Positions 1 through 8,984 of a stretch of 64,000 nucleotides of DNA are shown here, piece after piece. The stretch lies in the NCBI GenBank assembly GCA_021151825.1, contig JAGKWQ010000011.1:1-64000 (forward strand). Reading direction: 5' to 3'. The stretch comes from Cellvibrionaceae bacterium (GTDB lineage Bacteria > Pseudomonadota > Gammaproteobacteria > Pseudomonadales > Cellvibrionaceae). Below the pieces are notes generated by a model, which saw nothing but the letters and a program-made list of their open reading frames with translations, was not told the DNA's origin and did not search any database. The position numbers and the translations under genes were made by a program. Positions within the stretch are counted from its first letter, which is position 1; every line of letters begins with the position of its first letter.

Positions 1-142
1 ACTTATCAAACCAATCATCCTGAAACAATCCGCTTGATACTCGCCTTGGCGAGGTCGCGCACTATACGCACCACCCCTCACCCAGGCAAGCTTTATTTGA
101 GGGATTTCTTCACCTGAGGACACATAGAAAACAAACCGGTTT

Positions 143-976
143 TTATTCCACCGATCCGGCTTTTTTTGAACCACCAAACACCAACTTAAACACCTTAAGA
201 GCAGGCGCTGACAATGCATACAAAACAGCAATCGCCAATACCCCTTGCTCCTGATAGATAATCAATGAGGCGAACACCAACACCACCAGCAACATAAACG
301 CAAAAGGGACTCGCCCGCGAAAATCGATACTTTTAAAGCTGGTGTAATGAAAATTGGAAACCATCAACAAACCCGCTAACGCCGTAACTACAGCAACAGC
401 AACCCCCCAAGGTGATTCAGGCACCGTTGATGACCAGACCCACACCATGGCAGCAATGACTGCGGCGGCCGCAGGACTTGCCAAGCCAACAAAATACTTT
501 TTATCAACAACTCCAATCTGGGTGTTAAAACGAGCGAGGCGCAACGCGGCGCAAGCTACATAAATAAATGCTGCAGCCCATCCCCAACGCCCCAAATCCT
601 GCAAAACCCAACTAAATACAACCAATGCCGGCGCCACCCCAAAGGAAACCATATCTGCCAAGCTGTCATACTGTTCGCCAAATGCACTTTGGGTATTGGT
701 CATACGGGCGACACGCCCATCCATCCCATCCAGTAACATCGACACAAAAATAGCGATGGCGGCATGGGTAAAATTACCGTTCATGGCAGAGACGATGGCA
801 TAAAAACCCGCAAACAAAGCGCCAGTCGTAAACAAGTTCGGCAACAAATAAACACCGCGGTGACGGACTTTTTTACCACCTTCGGAAACCTCTTCGACCA
901 AATCACCAAAAGGCAACGGCCCCTCATTATCAGCAGCATCCTGTTTGGAATTCTCATTGTCGTGCTGGCTCATCAT
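143..976 (-). CDS. pssA: CDP-diacylglycerol--serine O-phosphatidyltransferase
   Basis: Membrane enzyme that joins CDP-diacylglycerol and serine to phosphatidylserine, the precursor of phosphatidylethanolamine. The CDP-alcohol phosphotransferase signature is complete: D86-G87, A90-R91, G100, D104 and D108. Several hydrophobic segments follow from about residue 40 to the end. At 277 residues it has the usual length of the ilvC-linked PssA of pseudomonads. Two ATG codons lie side by side (976 and 973). An AGGAGA ribosome site at 981-986 is better spaced for the second, so the protein may begin three bases later. It lies downstream of ilvC on the same strand, but a strong terminator separates them. 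Confidence 0.93.
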   Translation of the reverse strand: MMSQHDNENSKQDAADNEGPLPFGDLVEEVSEGGKKVRHRGVYLLPNLFTTGALFAGFYAIVSAMNGNFTHAAIAIFVSMLLDGMDGRVARMTNTQSAFGEQYDSLADMVSFGVAPALVVFSWVLQDLGRWGWAAAFIYVACAALRLARFNTQIGVVDKKYFVGLASPAAAAVIAAMVWVWSSTVPESPWGVAVAVVTALAGLLMVSNFHYTSFKSIDFRGRVPFAFMLLVVLVFASLIIYQEQGVLAIAVLYALSAPALKVFKLVFGGSKKAGSVE

Positions 977-1020
977 TATCTCTCCTGTTGCGGGAGGGCC
1001 ATTTTACACAGTCAGAAACA

Positions 1021-1046
1021 AAAAACGCGGCTTAAGCCGCGTTTTT
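1021..1046 (-). terminator. Rho-independent terminator after ilvC
   Basis: A perfect palindrome (AACGCGGCTTAAGCCGCGTT) with A and T runs on both flanks lies between the ilvC stop (1066) and the pssA start (976). On the minus strand the stem is followed by TTTTTTG, so it should end ilvC transcripts and limit read-through into pssA. Confidence 0.8.
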
Positions 1047-1065
1047 TGTCGGGATCAAATACCAA

Positions 1066-2082
1066 TTAGTTTTTGGTTTGATCAACGATTTTGTTCGCTT
1101 GAATCCAAGGCATCATTGCACGCAACTTGGTACCAACAACTTCGATACCGTGAGCCGCGTTGTTACGACGGGCAGCAGTCATAGAAGAGTAGTTAGTTGC
1201 ACCTTCAAGGATGAACTTCTTGGCGTATTCGCCAGTTTGAATGTCTTTCAACGCTTGACGCATAGCTTTGCGCGACTCTTCGTTGATCACTTTAGGACCA
1301 GTCACGTACTCGCCGTATTCAGCATTGTTAGAGATTGAGTAGTTCATGTTGGCGATACCGCCTTCAAACATCAGGTCAACAATCAACTTCAATTCATGCA
1401 GGCACTCAAAGTAAGCCATTTCTGGCTCGTAACCAGCCTCAACCAGAGTTTCGTAACCCATTTTCACCAACTCAACCGCGCCGCCGCACAGAACAGCTTG
1501 CTCACCGAACAGGTCGGTTTCAGTTTCGTCTTTGAACGTGGTTTCGATAATACCGGTACGGCCGCCGCCTACACCTGATGCGTATGACAGAGCAGTATCT
1601 TTCGCCTTACCGGAAGCGTTTTGGAATACCGCAATCAGGTCAGGTACGCCGCCACCGCGAACAAATTCAGAACGCACAGTGTGACCTGGCGCTTTTGGAG
1701 CAACCATGATTACGTCCAAATCTTTACGCGGAACTACTTGGTTATAGTGAATCGCGAAACCGTGAGCAAAAGCCAAAGTAGCGCCTTGCTTGATGTTTGG
1801 CTCGATCTCTTCTTTATAGAGTTTTGACTGGAACTCGTCCGGAGTCAGGATCATGACTACGTCAGCAGACTTAACAGCAGAAGCAACGTCAGTCACTTTC
1901 AGGCCGTGAGCTTCCGCTTTCTTAACAGTTGCAGAGCCAGTGCGCAGACCAACAACAACATCAACACCAGAGTCTTTCAGGTTGCACGCGTGCGCGTGGC
2001 CTTGTGAACCGTAACCAATGATGGCTACTTTTTTGCCTTGGATGATAGAAAGATCGGCGTCTTTATCGTAATAAACGTGCAT
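1066..2082 (-). CDS. ilvC: Ketol-acid reductoisomerase (NADP+)
   Basis: Second enzyme of valine, leucine and isoleucine synthesis. It isomerises and reduces acetolactate or acetohydroxybutyrate with NADPH and Mg2+. The Rossmann motif GYGSQGHAHA lies near residue 24, and the metal-binding helix DLFGEQAVLCGG lies near residue 190 with the expected Asp and Glu. Its 338 residues match the short class I enzyme. An AGGAG site (minus strand, about 12 bases upstream) supports the ATG at 2082. The gene diverges from ilvY, its expected activator. It is separated from ilvBN by about 9 kb of accessory genes, whereas these genes are adjacent in many relatives. Confidence 0.97.
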   Translation of the reverse strand: MHVYYDKDADLSIIQGKKVAIIGYGSQGHAHACNLKDSGVDVVVGLRTGSATVKKAEAHGLKVTDVASAVKSADVVMILTPDEFQSKLYKEEIEPNIKQGATLAFAHGFAIHYNQVVPRKDLDVIMVAPKAPGHTVRSEFVRGGGVPDLIAVFQNASGKAKDTALSYASGVGGGRTGIIETTFKDETETDLFGEQAVLCGGAVELVKMGYETLVEAGYEPEMAYFECLHELKLIVDLMFEGGIANMNYSISNNAEYGEYVTGPKVINEESRKAMRQALKDIQTGEYAKKFILEGATNYSSMTAARRNNAAHGIEVVGTKLRAMMPWIQANKIVDQTKN

Positions 2083-2247
2083 GGCTAGCTCCTGTTCAGG
2101 GTGATAGATGCCAGCCAGTTCAAAAGAATGGCCAGCTGATTAAAAGGCCGCCAGTGTAGGGAAACACTTGCATCGCGTAAAATGATATATTCGCAATTCA
2201 ATGTTTCACTTTATGCAACACAGTTATTGATTACTGATCACTTCGTT
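2083..2247. promoter_or_regulatory. ilvC/ilvY divergent control region
   Basis: This 165-base gap separates divergent ilvC and ilvY and must hold both promoters. TTGCAT at 2168-2173, CGCAA at 2192-2196 and TATGCAA at 2212-2218 form TTGC...GCAA dyads like those bound by E. coli IlvY. In that system acetolactate or acetohydroxybutyrate makes IlvY activate ilvC. The exact operators are a guess. Confidence 0.4.
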
Positions 2248-3135
2248 ATGGACATTACCAAACTCCGTCTTTTTTGCGCCCTTGCCAACAGCCTGCATTT
2301 CGGGCGCGCGGCTGCCAGCTGCCATGTCAGCCCGTCAACCTTGAGCCGTAATATCAAACAATTGGAAGATGACCTCGGTGTTCATCTTTTTATGCGCGAT
2401 AACCGCTCGGTCATCCTCACCCATGAAGGTGATCAGTTCCTGGATTTTGCCAAAGAAGTTATTCGCCAATGGGAAACCTACCAGGAATCACTACTCGCCC
2501 AGGCCAACCAGTTACGCGGGCAACTCAGTATTTATTGCTCGGTCACCGCCAGCTACAGCTTTCTTTATGAAATCCTGACCGAATTCCGCGTAAAGCATCC
2601 GGGCATTGCAATCAAACTCCATACCGGCGACCCCGCACAATCGATAGAACGAATCCTCGCCGGTGAAGAGGATATCGCCATCGCGGCCAAGCCAGATAAG
2701 TTACCTGCAGGAATAACCTTCAAACCTATCAACAGCTCACCACTGATTTTTATCACCGCAAATAATGAAGATTGGCAAGGCAAAAGCTGGGATGAAATCC
2801 CGGTGATCATTCCCGAAGAGGGATTGGCGCGTGAGCGGCTGGACCACTGGTTTAATTCGCAAGGAATCAAACCGAATATTTACGCAGAGGTAAAAGGTAA
2901 CGAAGCAATCGTGAGTATGGTAAGCCTGGGATTTGGTGTTGGTGTTGCACCGCAAATCGTGGTGGATAACAGCCCGCTTGCCAATAAGGTAAAACGCTTT
3001 GATCCACAACCCGATCTCGGCCCTTATGATACCGGTGTGTGTGTCATGGAGAAGCGCTTGAAAAGCCCGATACTCGCCGCATTCTGGTCGCAGCTGACGC
3101 ATCAGGAAAATTCGGGCTTACCGGCCAAGCATTAA
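2248..3135 (+). CDS. ilvY: LysR-type activator of ilvC
   Basis: LysR-family DNA-binding protein. The N-terminal helix-turn-helix (about residues 18-40, HVSPSTLSRNIKQLEDDLG) is followed by a substrate-binding domain that senses pathway intermediates in the known family. The sequence resembles E. coli IlvY along its whole length, including HFGRAA, FCSVTASYS and KGNEAIVSMVSLGFGVGV, and the divergent ilvC fits. An open frame extends upstream to 2182, but the ATG at 2248 (MDITKLRLF) aligns with the family start and gives 295 residues, the usual size. The 3' end overlaps the convergent regulator gene by 18 bases. Confidence 0.93.
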   Translation: MDITKLRLFCALANSLHFGRAAASCHVSPSTLSRNIKQLEDDLGVHLFMRDNRSVILTHEGDQFLDFAKEVIRQWETYQESLLAQANQLRGQLSIYCSVTASYSFLYEILTEFRVKHPGIAIKLHTGDPAQSIERILAGEEDIAIAAKPDKLPAGITFKPINSSPLIFITANNEDWQGKSWDEIPVIIPEEGLARERLDHWFNSQGIKPNIYAEVKGNEAIVSMVSLGFGVGVAPQIVVDNSPLANKVKRFDPQPDLGPYDTGVCVMEKRLKSPILAAFWSQLTHQENSGLPAKH

Positions 3136-3951
3136 CTCCCGTTCAAGCGCACGCAACAACAACGACTGCAAATTATTGCTATCAATTTTTATTGCAGCTG
3201 TACGTTGCTCCAGACCTGTTTGTGCATCAACCAAACTTAACTCAAGAAATTTCTCGCCTGCCAGATGCATTACTTTACTTTCAATAATCCAGCGCACATC
3301 AAATTCGCGATACAGATAAGGAAAAGGATTTTGCGTGCGGCTGACAAGCGCATTATGCGAGAGTAAATTGATCCCCGGATAAGTTCGCAAAACCTTGCGC
3401 AACACCAGATTGGCATTCGCTTCTGCAGTATCAGGCCTCCCCTCTTCCACGGGCAACAAGGCAACGCGCAATCTTGCCTCGTCCGCCTTCCAACTCACCG
3501 CAACACTCAACAACATAGTCGCAACAGCTGCGATGACAAGATACAAAACCGTGGAGCGCCATAATGATGAGCGAGGGAGAACGCCCTGTGAAAAGGCGGC
3601 GATTGTTTCCTCAGGAACAAATCGACTATCCGCAGTACACTCGCTCAAGGCAGGAAGCCAGCGATAACCACGTTTGGGCAAGGTTTCGATAAATTTTTCC
3701 GTGGCATTAAGTTTGGCAAGCTGGGTTCGAATATCAGACATAGCTCGCGTAAGCACATCCTCATTAACCAGCTGCTTCGGCCAGACAATTTCAAATAATT
3801 CCTGGCGCGTAACCAAATCATCCGCGCGCGCAATCAATATCACCAATAACTTTCTATTGATGGGACTGAGGCGCAAGCATTCGCCAGTCGAATTTTTTAT
3901 TTCCCCCAAATCAAGATCAATACACAATCCGGCACAATAATGGAGCGACAT
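3118..3951 (-). CDS. CadC/ToxR-like membrane-anchored transcriptional regulator
   Basis: A 277-residue protein. An N-terminal OmpR-type winged helix (about residues 10-105, with WPKQLVNEDVLTRAMSDIR and KRGYRW) is followed by one membrane segment near residues 132-152 and a C-terminal domain of about 120 residues that should lie in the periplasm. This is the CadC/ToxR plan: an outside signal changes DNA binding without a kinase. It is divergent from the exported protein at 4128, its most likely target, across a gap of about 176 bases. The signal is unknown. The 3' end overlaps ilvY by 18 bases. Confidence 0.8.
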   Translation of the reverse strand: MSLHYCAGLCIDLDLGEIKNSTGECLRLSPINRKLLVILIARADDLVTRQELFEIVWPKQLVNEDVLTRAMSDIRTQLAKLNATEKFIETLPKRGYRWLPALSECTADSRFVPEETIAAFSQGVLPRSSLWRSTVLYLVIAAVATMLLSVAVSWKADEARLRVALLPVEEGRPDTAEANANLVLRKVLRTYPGINLLSHNALVSRTQNPFPYLYREFDVRWIIESKVMHLAGEKFLELSLVDAQTGLEQRTAAIKIDSNNLQSLLLRALERELMLGR

Positions 3952-4127
3952 ATTTTTATTCGTAGTGTTGATGGGCGAAAGAGTTCATGGACAAAGTCTA
4001 GCAATATCGCACAACGCTTTGCATGCCCAAAAGCTCCGGGGATGTTCTACGGAGGCTTTTCTCCGGAATCGAAAAATAATTTATGAGAGAGTAAAGAGCC
4101 ATTGCAGCGGCCACCAAAGGAAAACTC
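3952..4127. promoter_or_regulatory. Divergent promoter region
   Basis: A non-coding gap of 176 bases between the CadC-like regulator and the exported protein. It must contain two back-to-back promoters. No certain operator was identified by eye. An AAAGGA ribosome site precedes the ATG at 4128. Confidence 0.4.
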
Positions 4128-5603
4128 ATGATCAAAATCCACTCACCAGCTCGCATCATTTCACCAATAATAATCGTGCTGGCATTAATAGTCGCGATGC
4201 TAATTATCCCGAACTTGCGCATATTTGACGAAGCGTTGCTACCGGAAATCCAGGCGCTGCCACACCTGCAACCACCTCCAAGGTCAACAAATGCAATTGC
4301 CTATGCGTATGGAATGGGTGCACCAGCCGGTGTTTCACCACAAGCCGCCGGCGAAGAAATCATTGTCCTGATGCATAGAAAAGCCGCCATGGGTAAATGG
4401 GGACGCCTTGCTCCCAACGAAACCGAAGCTATTTACCATCAACGCACAGTAGCGTCCCAACAACCGGAAGACCACATCGCGATCCCACAACCCATCGACA
4501 TGCCCTTGAAACCAACACGCCAGCACGGGAATCAAGAGTGGTGGAAAAACTATTCGGCGGCACTTGAGTGTAATGTGTTCGAAAATAACGAATGTTTTAT
4601 TCATGTACGCAATCAATTAGCCACCATACCGATAACAGATACACGCCTGGAGTTACGTTTACAGCGTTACCGCACATTTATTCAATTTGCCGGATTCAAT
4701 GATTCCGATGAAATGACATTAGCCTCGCCACTCGCAGACCCTATGGTGAGCGGGCGAATTAACCTTGCGCAGGTTTATCTCAATGATCCAGATAGTTTCC
4801 TTAGTACATTGAAACAGGACCTTACTTTTTGGATCGACATATTGCGCAATAGCCAGTCGATGATGAGCAAGTATCATGCAATCAGTGCAATTAGATACGA
4901 CCTGCAAAACCTGAACGCATTACTCAATGAGCATGCACTCACACCCGAACAACAGCAAACAACCCGGCAATTGTTGCAAGCGCCACGCAACCTCAACTTT
5001 ATGCAGGCATTACGTAGCGCGCAGCACCAATTCCAGAAAATAGCGCAGATAGCTGCACACACCTCGTTGTCGGAAAATAACGTTCGAATGATTTATTGGC
5101 TTCGCCAGGATAATGCAAGCGCAAATAACTATTATGAAGAGACCACCAAACCGCTGATGCAATTACTCCAGGTAAAACCTGACGATTTCCCAGCTGCAGC
5201 AGACAAGCTGAGCGAACAGAAAAGCCGGAAATTTACCTTGAGCCCCTACAATTTGGGGGAATTTTTTTTGCACGACAATTACAAGAGCAATCGCCAATTT
5301 TTTATCTACTCATTGGCAGCAACCTATGATCTGGCAGGAATGTACACGCTGCTTGAACTGCAACTGGATATCAAACAAAAGCAACCCATCGACACAGCTG
5401 CATTTATTCAATCCGCACCTCAACGTAATCCGTACACTCATAAAGCGATGGACTACAATCCTGCGTCGGGTGAATTAGGTTTTGCGTGTTTAAACAAGCG
5501 TGACGTTTGCAACATTTATCTCAATATCCGCATTTCAACCAGCGGAATTGCTCACATAGAAAAGCACACCCCGCCAGCCCCGGCTAACGAAACGGCTTAC
5601 TGA
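4128..5603 (+). CDS. Unknown membrane-anchored or exported protein
   Basis: A 491-residue protein of no family recognised here. An N-terminal hydrophobic segment (about residues 10-29, PIIIVLALIVAMLII) acts as signal anchor or uncleaved signal, so the rest should lie in the periplasm. The body is rich in Gln and Asn and looks mostly helical. A few Cys (near 150, 158 and close to the C-terminus) could form disulfides. The AAAGGA site supports the ATG at 4128. It is divergent from the CadC-like regulator and overlaps the convergent glycosylase gene by 20 bases. Function is unknown. The pairing suggests expression in response to an envelope or pH-type signal. Confidence 0.7.
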   Translation: MIKIHSPARIISPIIIVLALIVAMLIIPNLRIFDEALLPEIQALPHLQPPPRSTNAIAYAYGMGAPAGVSPQAAGEEIIVLMHRKAAMGKWGRLAPNETEAIYHQRTVASQQPEDHIAIPQPIDMPLKPTRQHGNQEWWKNYSAALECNVFENNECFIHVRNQLATIPITDTRLELRLQRYRTFIQFAGFNDSDEMTLASPLADPMVSGRINLAQVYLNDPDSFLSTLKQDLTFWIDILRNSQSMMSKYHAISAIRYDLQNLNALLNEHALTPEQQQTTRQLLQAPRNLNFMQALRSAQHQFQKIAQIAAHTSLSENNVRMIYWLRQDNASANNYYEETTKPLMQLLQVKPDDFPAAADKLSEQKSRKFTLSPYNLGEFFLHDNYKSNRQFFIYSLAATYDLAGMYTLLELQLDIKQKQPIDTAAFIQSAPQRNPYTHKAMDYNPASGELGFACLNKRDVCNIYLNIRISTSGIAHIEKHTPPAPANETAY

Positions 5604-6150
5604 GAAAAGGCGAACCAGCCAATCCAAAACGCCAAGGCAAATCTATGGCTTTTGAAATACCAATACGCGGACCGTGAATAACATCAACCGGTGCGACTGC
5701 CGGTAATAATTTGAACGGTTTTTGGGCGAGGGATCGCCCGTTAAATGCATGAACAATGCCCAACGCCTGCCCTACGCGTCCCGGCCCTGAACACAATAAT
5801 TTTTCTGTCTCAACACCGCGCCGCTCACGCATAATCTCCAAACCGTGTGTTGGCTGAATTGCACGGATTAATACTCCCGCTCCATGCCCTTCCGGCGAGC
5901 ACACAAAATTCAGGCACCAATGAATACCATAAGAGCGATAAACATACACTCGCCCCGGAGCGCCAAACATGGAAGCATTACGCACACTGGGGCCGGAAAA
6001 CGTATGCGATGCAGGTTCAGACTGATCGTAAGCTTCAACTTCAACAATAACGCCCCCCACACCATTCACAAAAAATTGCGCACCAATTAATTGCTGTGCG
6101 ACGTCGTGCGAGGGTGCAGAAAAATCGATTATCGAAAAAATATCACTCAT
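5584..6150 (-). CDS. DNA-3-methyladenine glycosylase (AAG/MPG family)
   Basis: Base-excision repair enzyme of the alkyladenine glycosylase fold, which removes alkylated and deaminated purines. Typical motifs are EVEAYDQSEPASHTFSG (catalytic Glu region and Tyr), RNASMFGAPGRVYVYRSYG and CSGPGRVGQALGI. At 188 residues it is the normal size for the bacterial enzyme. Its ATG shares one base with the stop of the upstream gene (TAATG), so it is probably translationally coupled to the lipid-type cluster, even though DNA repair has no obvious link to it. Confidence 0.9.
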   Translation of the reverse strand: MSDIFSIIDFSAPSHDVAQQLIGAQFFVNGVGGVIVEVEAYDQSEPASHTFSGPSVRNASMFGAPGRVYVYRSYGIHWCLNFVCSPEGHGAGVLIRAIQPTHGLEIMRERRGVETEKLLCSGPGRVGQALGIVHAFNGRSLAQKPFKLLPAVAPVDVIHGPRIGISKAIDLPWRFGLAGSPFLSKPFR

Positions 6151-7090
6151 TACACACTCGTTTCATTTGCATCTATAACGCAAGTAGATTGATTAACACT
6201 GTAATCCGGTGCATGGTGTTCGGCTTGCGCCTTTTTTAGATCCATCAATAGCGCATGCAACATTTCGGTTGATAGTCCGTGCAACACCAATCTATAGCCT
6301 GCACGCAAGGTGCTCATTGGCACCAATGGATGTTTGTTGTTTAACAACACCAAATGTTGCGGTGAATTTAAAATGGTTGCCACGTATAAACCAATGGTTT
6401 CATCCAGCTGCAAGGAGTTGGACGCGCGCCAAAAATCATTGTCAGTCAGAAGCAATTGATATGTTGGAGTAAACATTTCAATCGCTGTTTGTAAATCAAT
6501 ACCATTTAATATTCCGCGCGGCATGGACTCAAGAGTAACATCCGGTTCGTGAATCATGCTGAAATCGGGTTTTGCAACTGGCACTAATTTTTCATTCTCG
6601 TCACGCAGCGCTTTGCCCAGACGAATAACAAAATTAAATAAATTTAAGTCGTGCTTTAAAAACAATTCATCTTTCAACTCATCAAGGTTCATCGGCTTCA
6701 GCGGAGAAGTCTCTACCTTGACGGGCGAGTTTGCTGCAACAAACTCCAGAATCTGCGCCCCCATATGAAAGTGGCGCAGTACTAACCAGTTAGCCTCAGG
6801 ACGAACACAATATTTCAAACCCGTAGCAAGAATCCAGTGCAGTAATTTAGATGCGGCCCAGTTGCGCGGAACGGCAACCTTTAAAACCTGAATTAATACA
6901 ATCAAGGTTCGCGCAACAGGTCGTACAAAAGGCAATAAAAATTGACGCGATGGAGTTTCTGAATCAGCAAGCCAGGCTTTTTTTACATGATCCGGCAGTG
7001 GCGTGCTTTGATCGAGATACAAGGCCAGCCAGGGATTGGGGTCGCGCGGATCAAATTCCTGCGCTAAAAACTTAGGCGTTCTTTCCATAC
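6150..7090 (-). CDS. Unknown protein of the KASIII-di-iron cluster
   Basis: A protein of about 312 residues not assigned here to any family. It looks largely helical and cytosolic or peripheral, with a moderately hydrophobic stretch near residues 50-100 (FVRPVARTLIVLIQVLKVAV). It has no signal peptide or recognisable catalytic motif. The open frame begins with TTG at 7103, but the ATG at 7090 (MERTPKFLAQ) is preferred. It lies between the KASIII-di-iron fusion upstream (gap of about 16 bases) and the glycosylase downstream (one-base overlap), so it is almost certainly in the same operon and may assist or accept the product of the fused enzyme. Confidence 0.65.
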
Positions 7091-7106
7091 TGTAATTATC
7101 CAAAAA

Positions 7107-8981
7107 TTATGTATCCAGAATATGTTCAAATTGCATGAGATATAATTGTGCCGTGCGTTTTGCGGTAGCGAGAATTGCACTCGCAGCTTTTGTATCTTTT
7201 GCCAACACCAATTCTACTGCCGATAGCCAACGCGCCAGGTGGTGCTCATCATTCGCGCCGTGATAATCCAGAAAACGAAATGCGCTTGCCGGCAAATCAA
7301 CCTGTTTACGCAACAATGGTAGCAACGCGGGCACTATGCGCTGTCCGGTTCCTTCAATGATATAAATTGCACCGAGTAAACCTAGCGGATTTTTTGTGGC
7401 CGCCAATGAGTGTAAATATGTATTTAATGCATCTCCACCAGGGTTGCGTTGTAAATTATCCAGGGCTTCTGTTCCACCTGCGCTGAGATAATCTTCGTAT
7501 AAAATTTTAAAATCATTTTGCTCTTCACCGGCATGCGTATTGATTAAATCTGCAAGTTCGGAATACTCGCCAGTCAATGACACTACCGCTTCGCGCATCC
7601 ACTTGCTGCCTTCACGCACTTGCGGCACCCATTGTGCAGTCCAGTTGCGATAGTCATCCACAGAAAATTGATTACTTACCAACTTATGAACAATTGGGCT
7701 ACGCCATACTTGCGAGCGATACTCATGCCAGACGCTTGCCAGTGATTGTAATAGTTGTTGCAAATGTTGCGGTGCAGAGTGCGGATCGTGGGGCGGAGCG
7801 ATATGTGCATCCTGTTGAATTGGAGCAGCAATAGCAGATGCAATCTGCAACGGAATATCGGCGGCCTCCACTTCAAGCAACATATACGCCGCCGTCATCC
7901 GGCCGGATTCAGGAATAAAACACAATATTTTTTCACCAGCGTTTAAGGTGTGCGTTTCCAGGAACTCAGCCAGCATAATAAAAATCGATGCAGAACCGGT
8001 ATTGCCACGCGTTGTTAGATTGCTGTACCAACGTTCACGGGGAATCGATAATCCCGCTTTCGCTAATAATTCTTCAACCACCGGAATAAAACGATTGGAT
8101 GAATAATGGCAAAGAAAATGATCAACTCCCTTAGAATGAACCCAACCATCTTGTACCAGTTTTACATATTCATGAATACTGACATCAAATAGATGCGGCA
8201 ATAATCGAATGTCCTGCCGCAATGCCAATGCACCGCCTGCTTCGGCTTCACTGGAAGAAGGAAAGTCCAGAAATGATTTACTACGATCTTCCGTTAATCC
8301 CAGTTGCATGCAAACAGGATAATCACCAGCAAAACTTTTTTGATGTACCCAATTTATTTTTAAACGAATACCGTTTTTAGCTTGCGGATTCCCGGTTAAT
8401 AACAGTGCGCCTGCACCATCGGATAACATCCAACGCAAAAAATGCGCATCAAAATCACTTTGGTAACCACGTGGGGCAAAGCGGCTTTTTTTGAAAATAC
8501 GCGAGGGCATTTCAGCAGCGGCAACCACTGCGTTTTGATGTGCACCCAGTTCAATAGATTGCGCGGCATAATTAAGGGCCGCAATGCCGGATGCGCACAC
8601 ACCTAAACTCGATAGTGTTTCCATGGGGCGCGCGCCCATCTCACCTTGCACCATCGCCGCAAACCCGGGAATTAACGCATCACTACCTGTTGACCCCATT
8701 GTTAATAAACTGATGTCATCCAGTTTAGTGTTTGTACGCTGCAAACAATCTTCAATGGCATTTGCTGCAAGGCGTGCATGAGTAACTGTAGTCGAACCAT
8801 TTTTATCAATCGCGTAATAGCGTTGCTGAATACCATTTTCAGCAAGGATTTTATTTTTGATCCGCAATGAGATGCGGTTAATGGGCGCAATAAAATCATC
8901 CATTGCCTCATTATCCACGGGTGATCCGGGCAAGTGATATCCGGCAGCCTGAATATAAACGCGATTTAAACGGGTAGGCAT
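7107..8981 (-). CDS. Fused KASIII-like synthase and heme-oxygenase-like di-iron oxidase
   Basis: A 624-residue two-domain protein. Residues 1-370 are a FabH/KASIII-type thiolase fold with the catalytic triad in place: Cys129 (LGVCASG), His292 (FLCHYSS) and Asn327 (TRGNTGS). This part should condense or transfer an acyl thioester. A linker rich in Ala, Pro, His and Gln (about 378-405) leads to a second domain (about 406-624) with the metal pattern of heme-oxygenase-like di-iron oxidases: His483, Glu543 and His574-x3-Asp578-x2-His581. Glu457 or Glu475 is a possible first ligand. Known relatives of the second domain include UndA, CADD and SznF, which use iron and O2 on fatty acid or amino substrates. 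The fusion suggests that the acyl product passes directly to oxidation. Substrate and product are unknown. Confidence 0.8.
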   Translation of the reverse strand: MPTRLNRVYIQAAGYHLPGSPVDNEAMDDFIAPINRISLRIKNKILAENGIQQRYYAIDKNGSTTVTHARLAANAIEDCLQRTNTKLDDISLLTMGSTGSDALIPGFAAMVQGEMGARPMETLSSLGVCASGIAALNYAAQSIELGAHQNAVVAAAEMPSRIFKKSRFAPRGYQSDFDAHFLRWMLSDGAGALLLTGNPQAKNGIRLKINWVHQKSFAGDYPVCMQLGLTEDRSKSFLDFPSSSEAEAGGALALRQDIRLLPHLFDVSIHEYVKLVQDGWVHSKGVDHFLCHYSSNRFIPVVEELLAKAGLSIPRERWYSNLTTRGNTGSASIFIMLAEFLETHTLNAGEKILCFIPESGRMTAAYMLLEVEAADIPLQIASAIAAPIQQDAHIAPPHDPHSAPQHLQQLLQSLASVWHEYRSQVWRSPIVHKLVSNQFSVDDYRNWTAQWVPQVREGSKWMREAVVSLTGEYSELADLINTHAGEEQNDFKILYEDYLSAGGTEALDNLQRNPGGDALNTYLHSLAATKNPLGLLGAIYIIEGTGQRIVPALLPLLRKQVDLPASAFRFLDYHGANDEHHLARWLSAVELVLAKDTKAASAILATAKRTAQLYLMQFEHILDT

Positions 8982-8984
8982 AGA

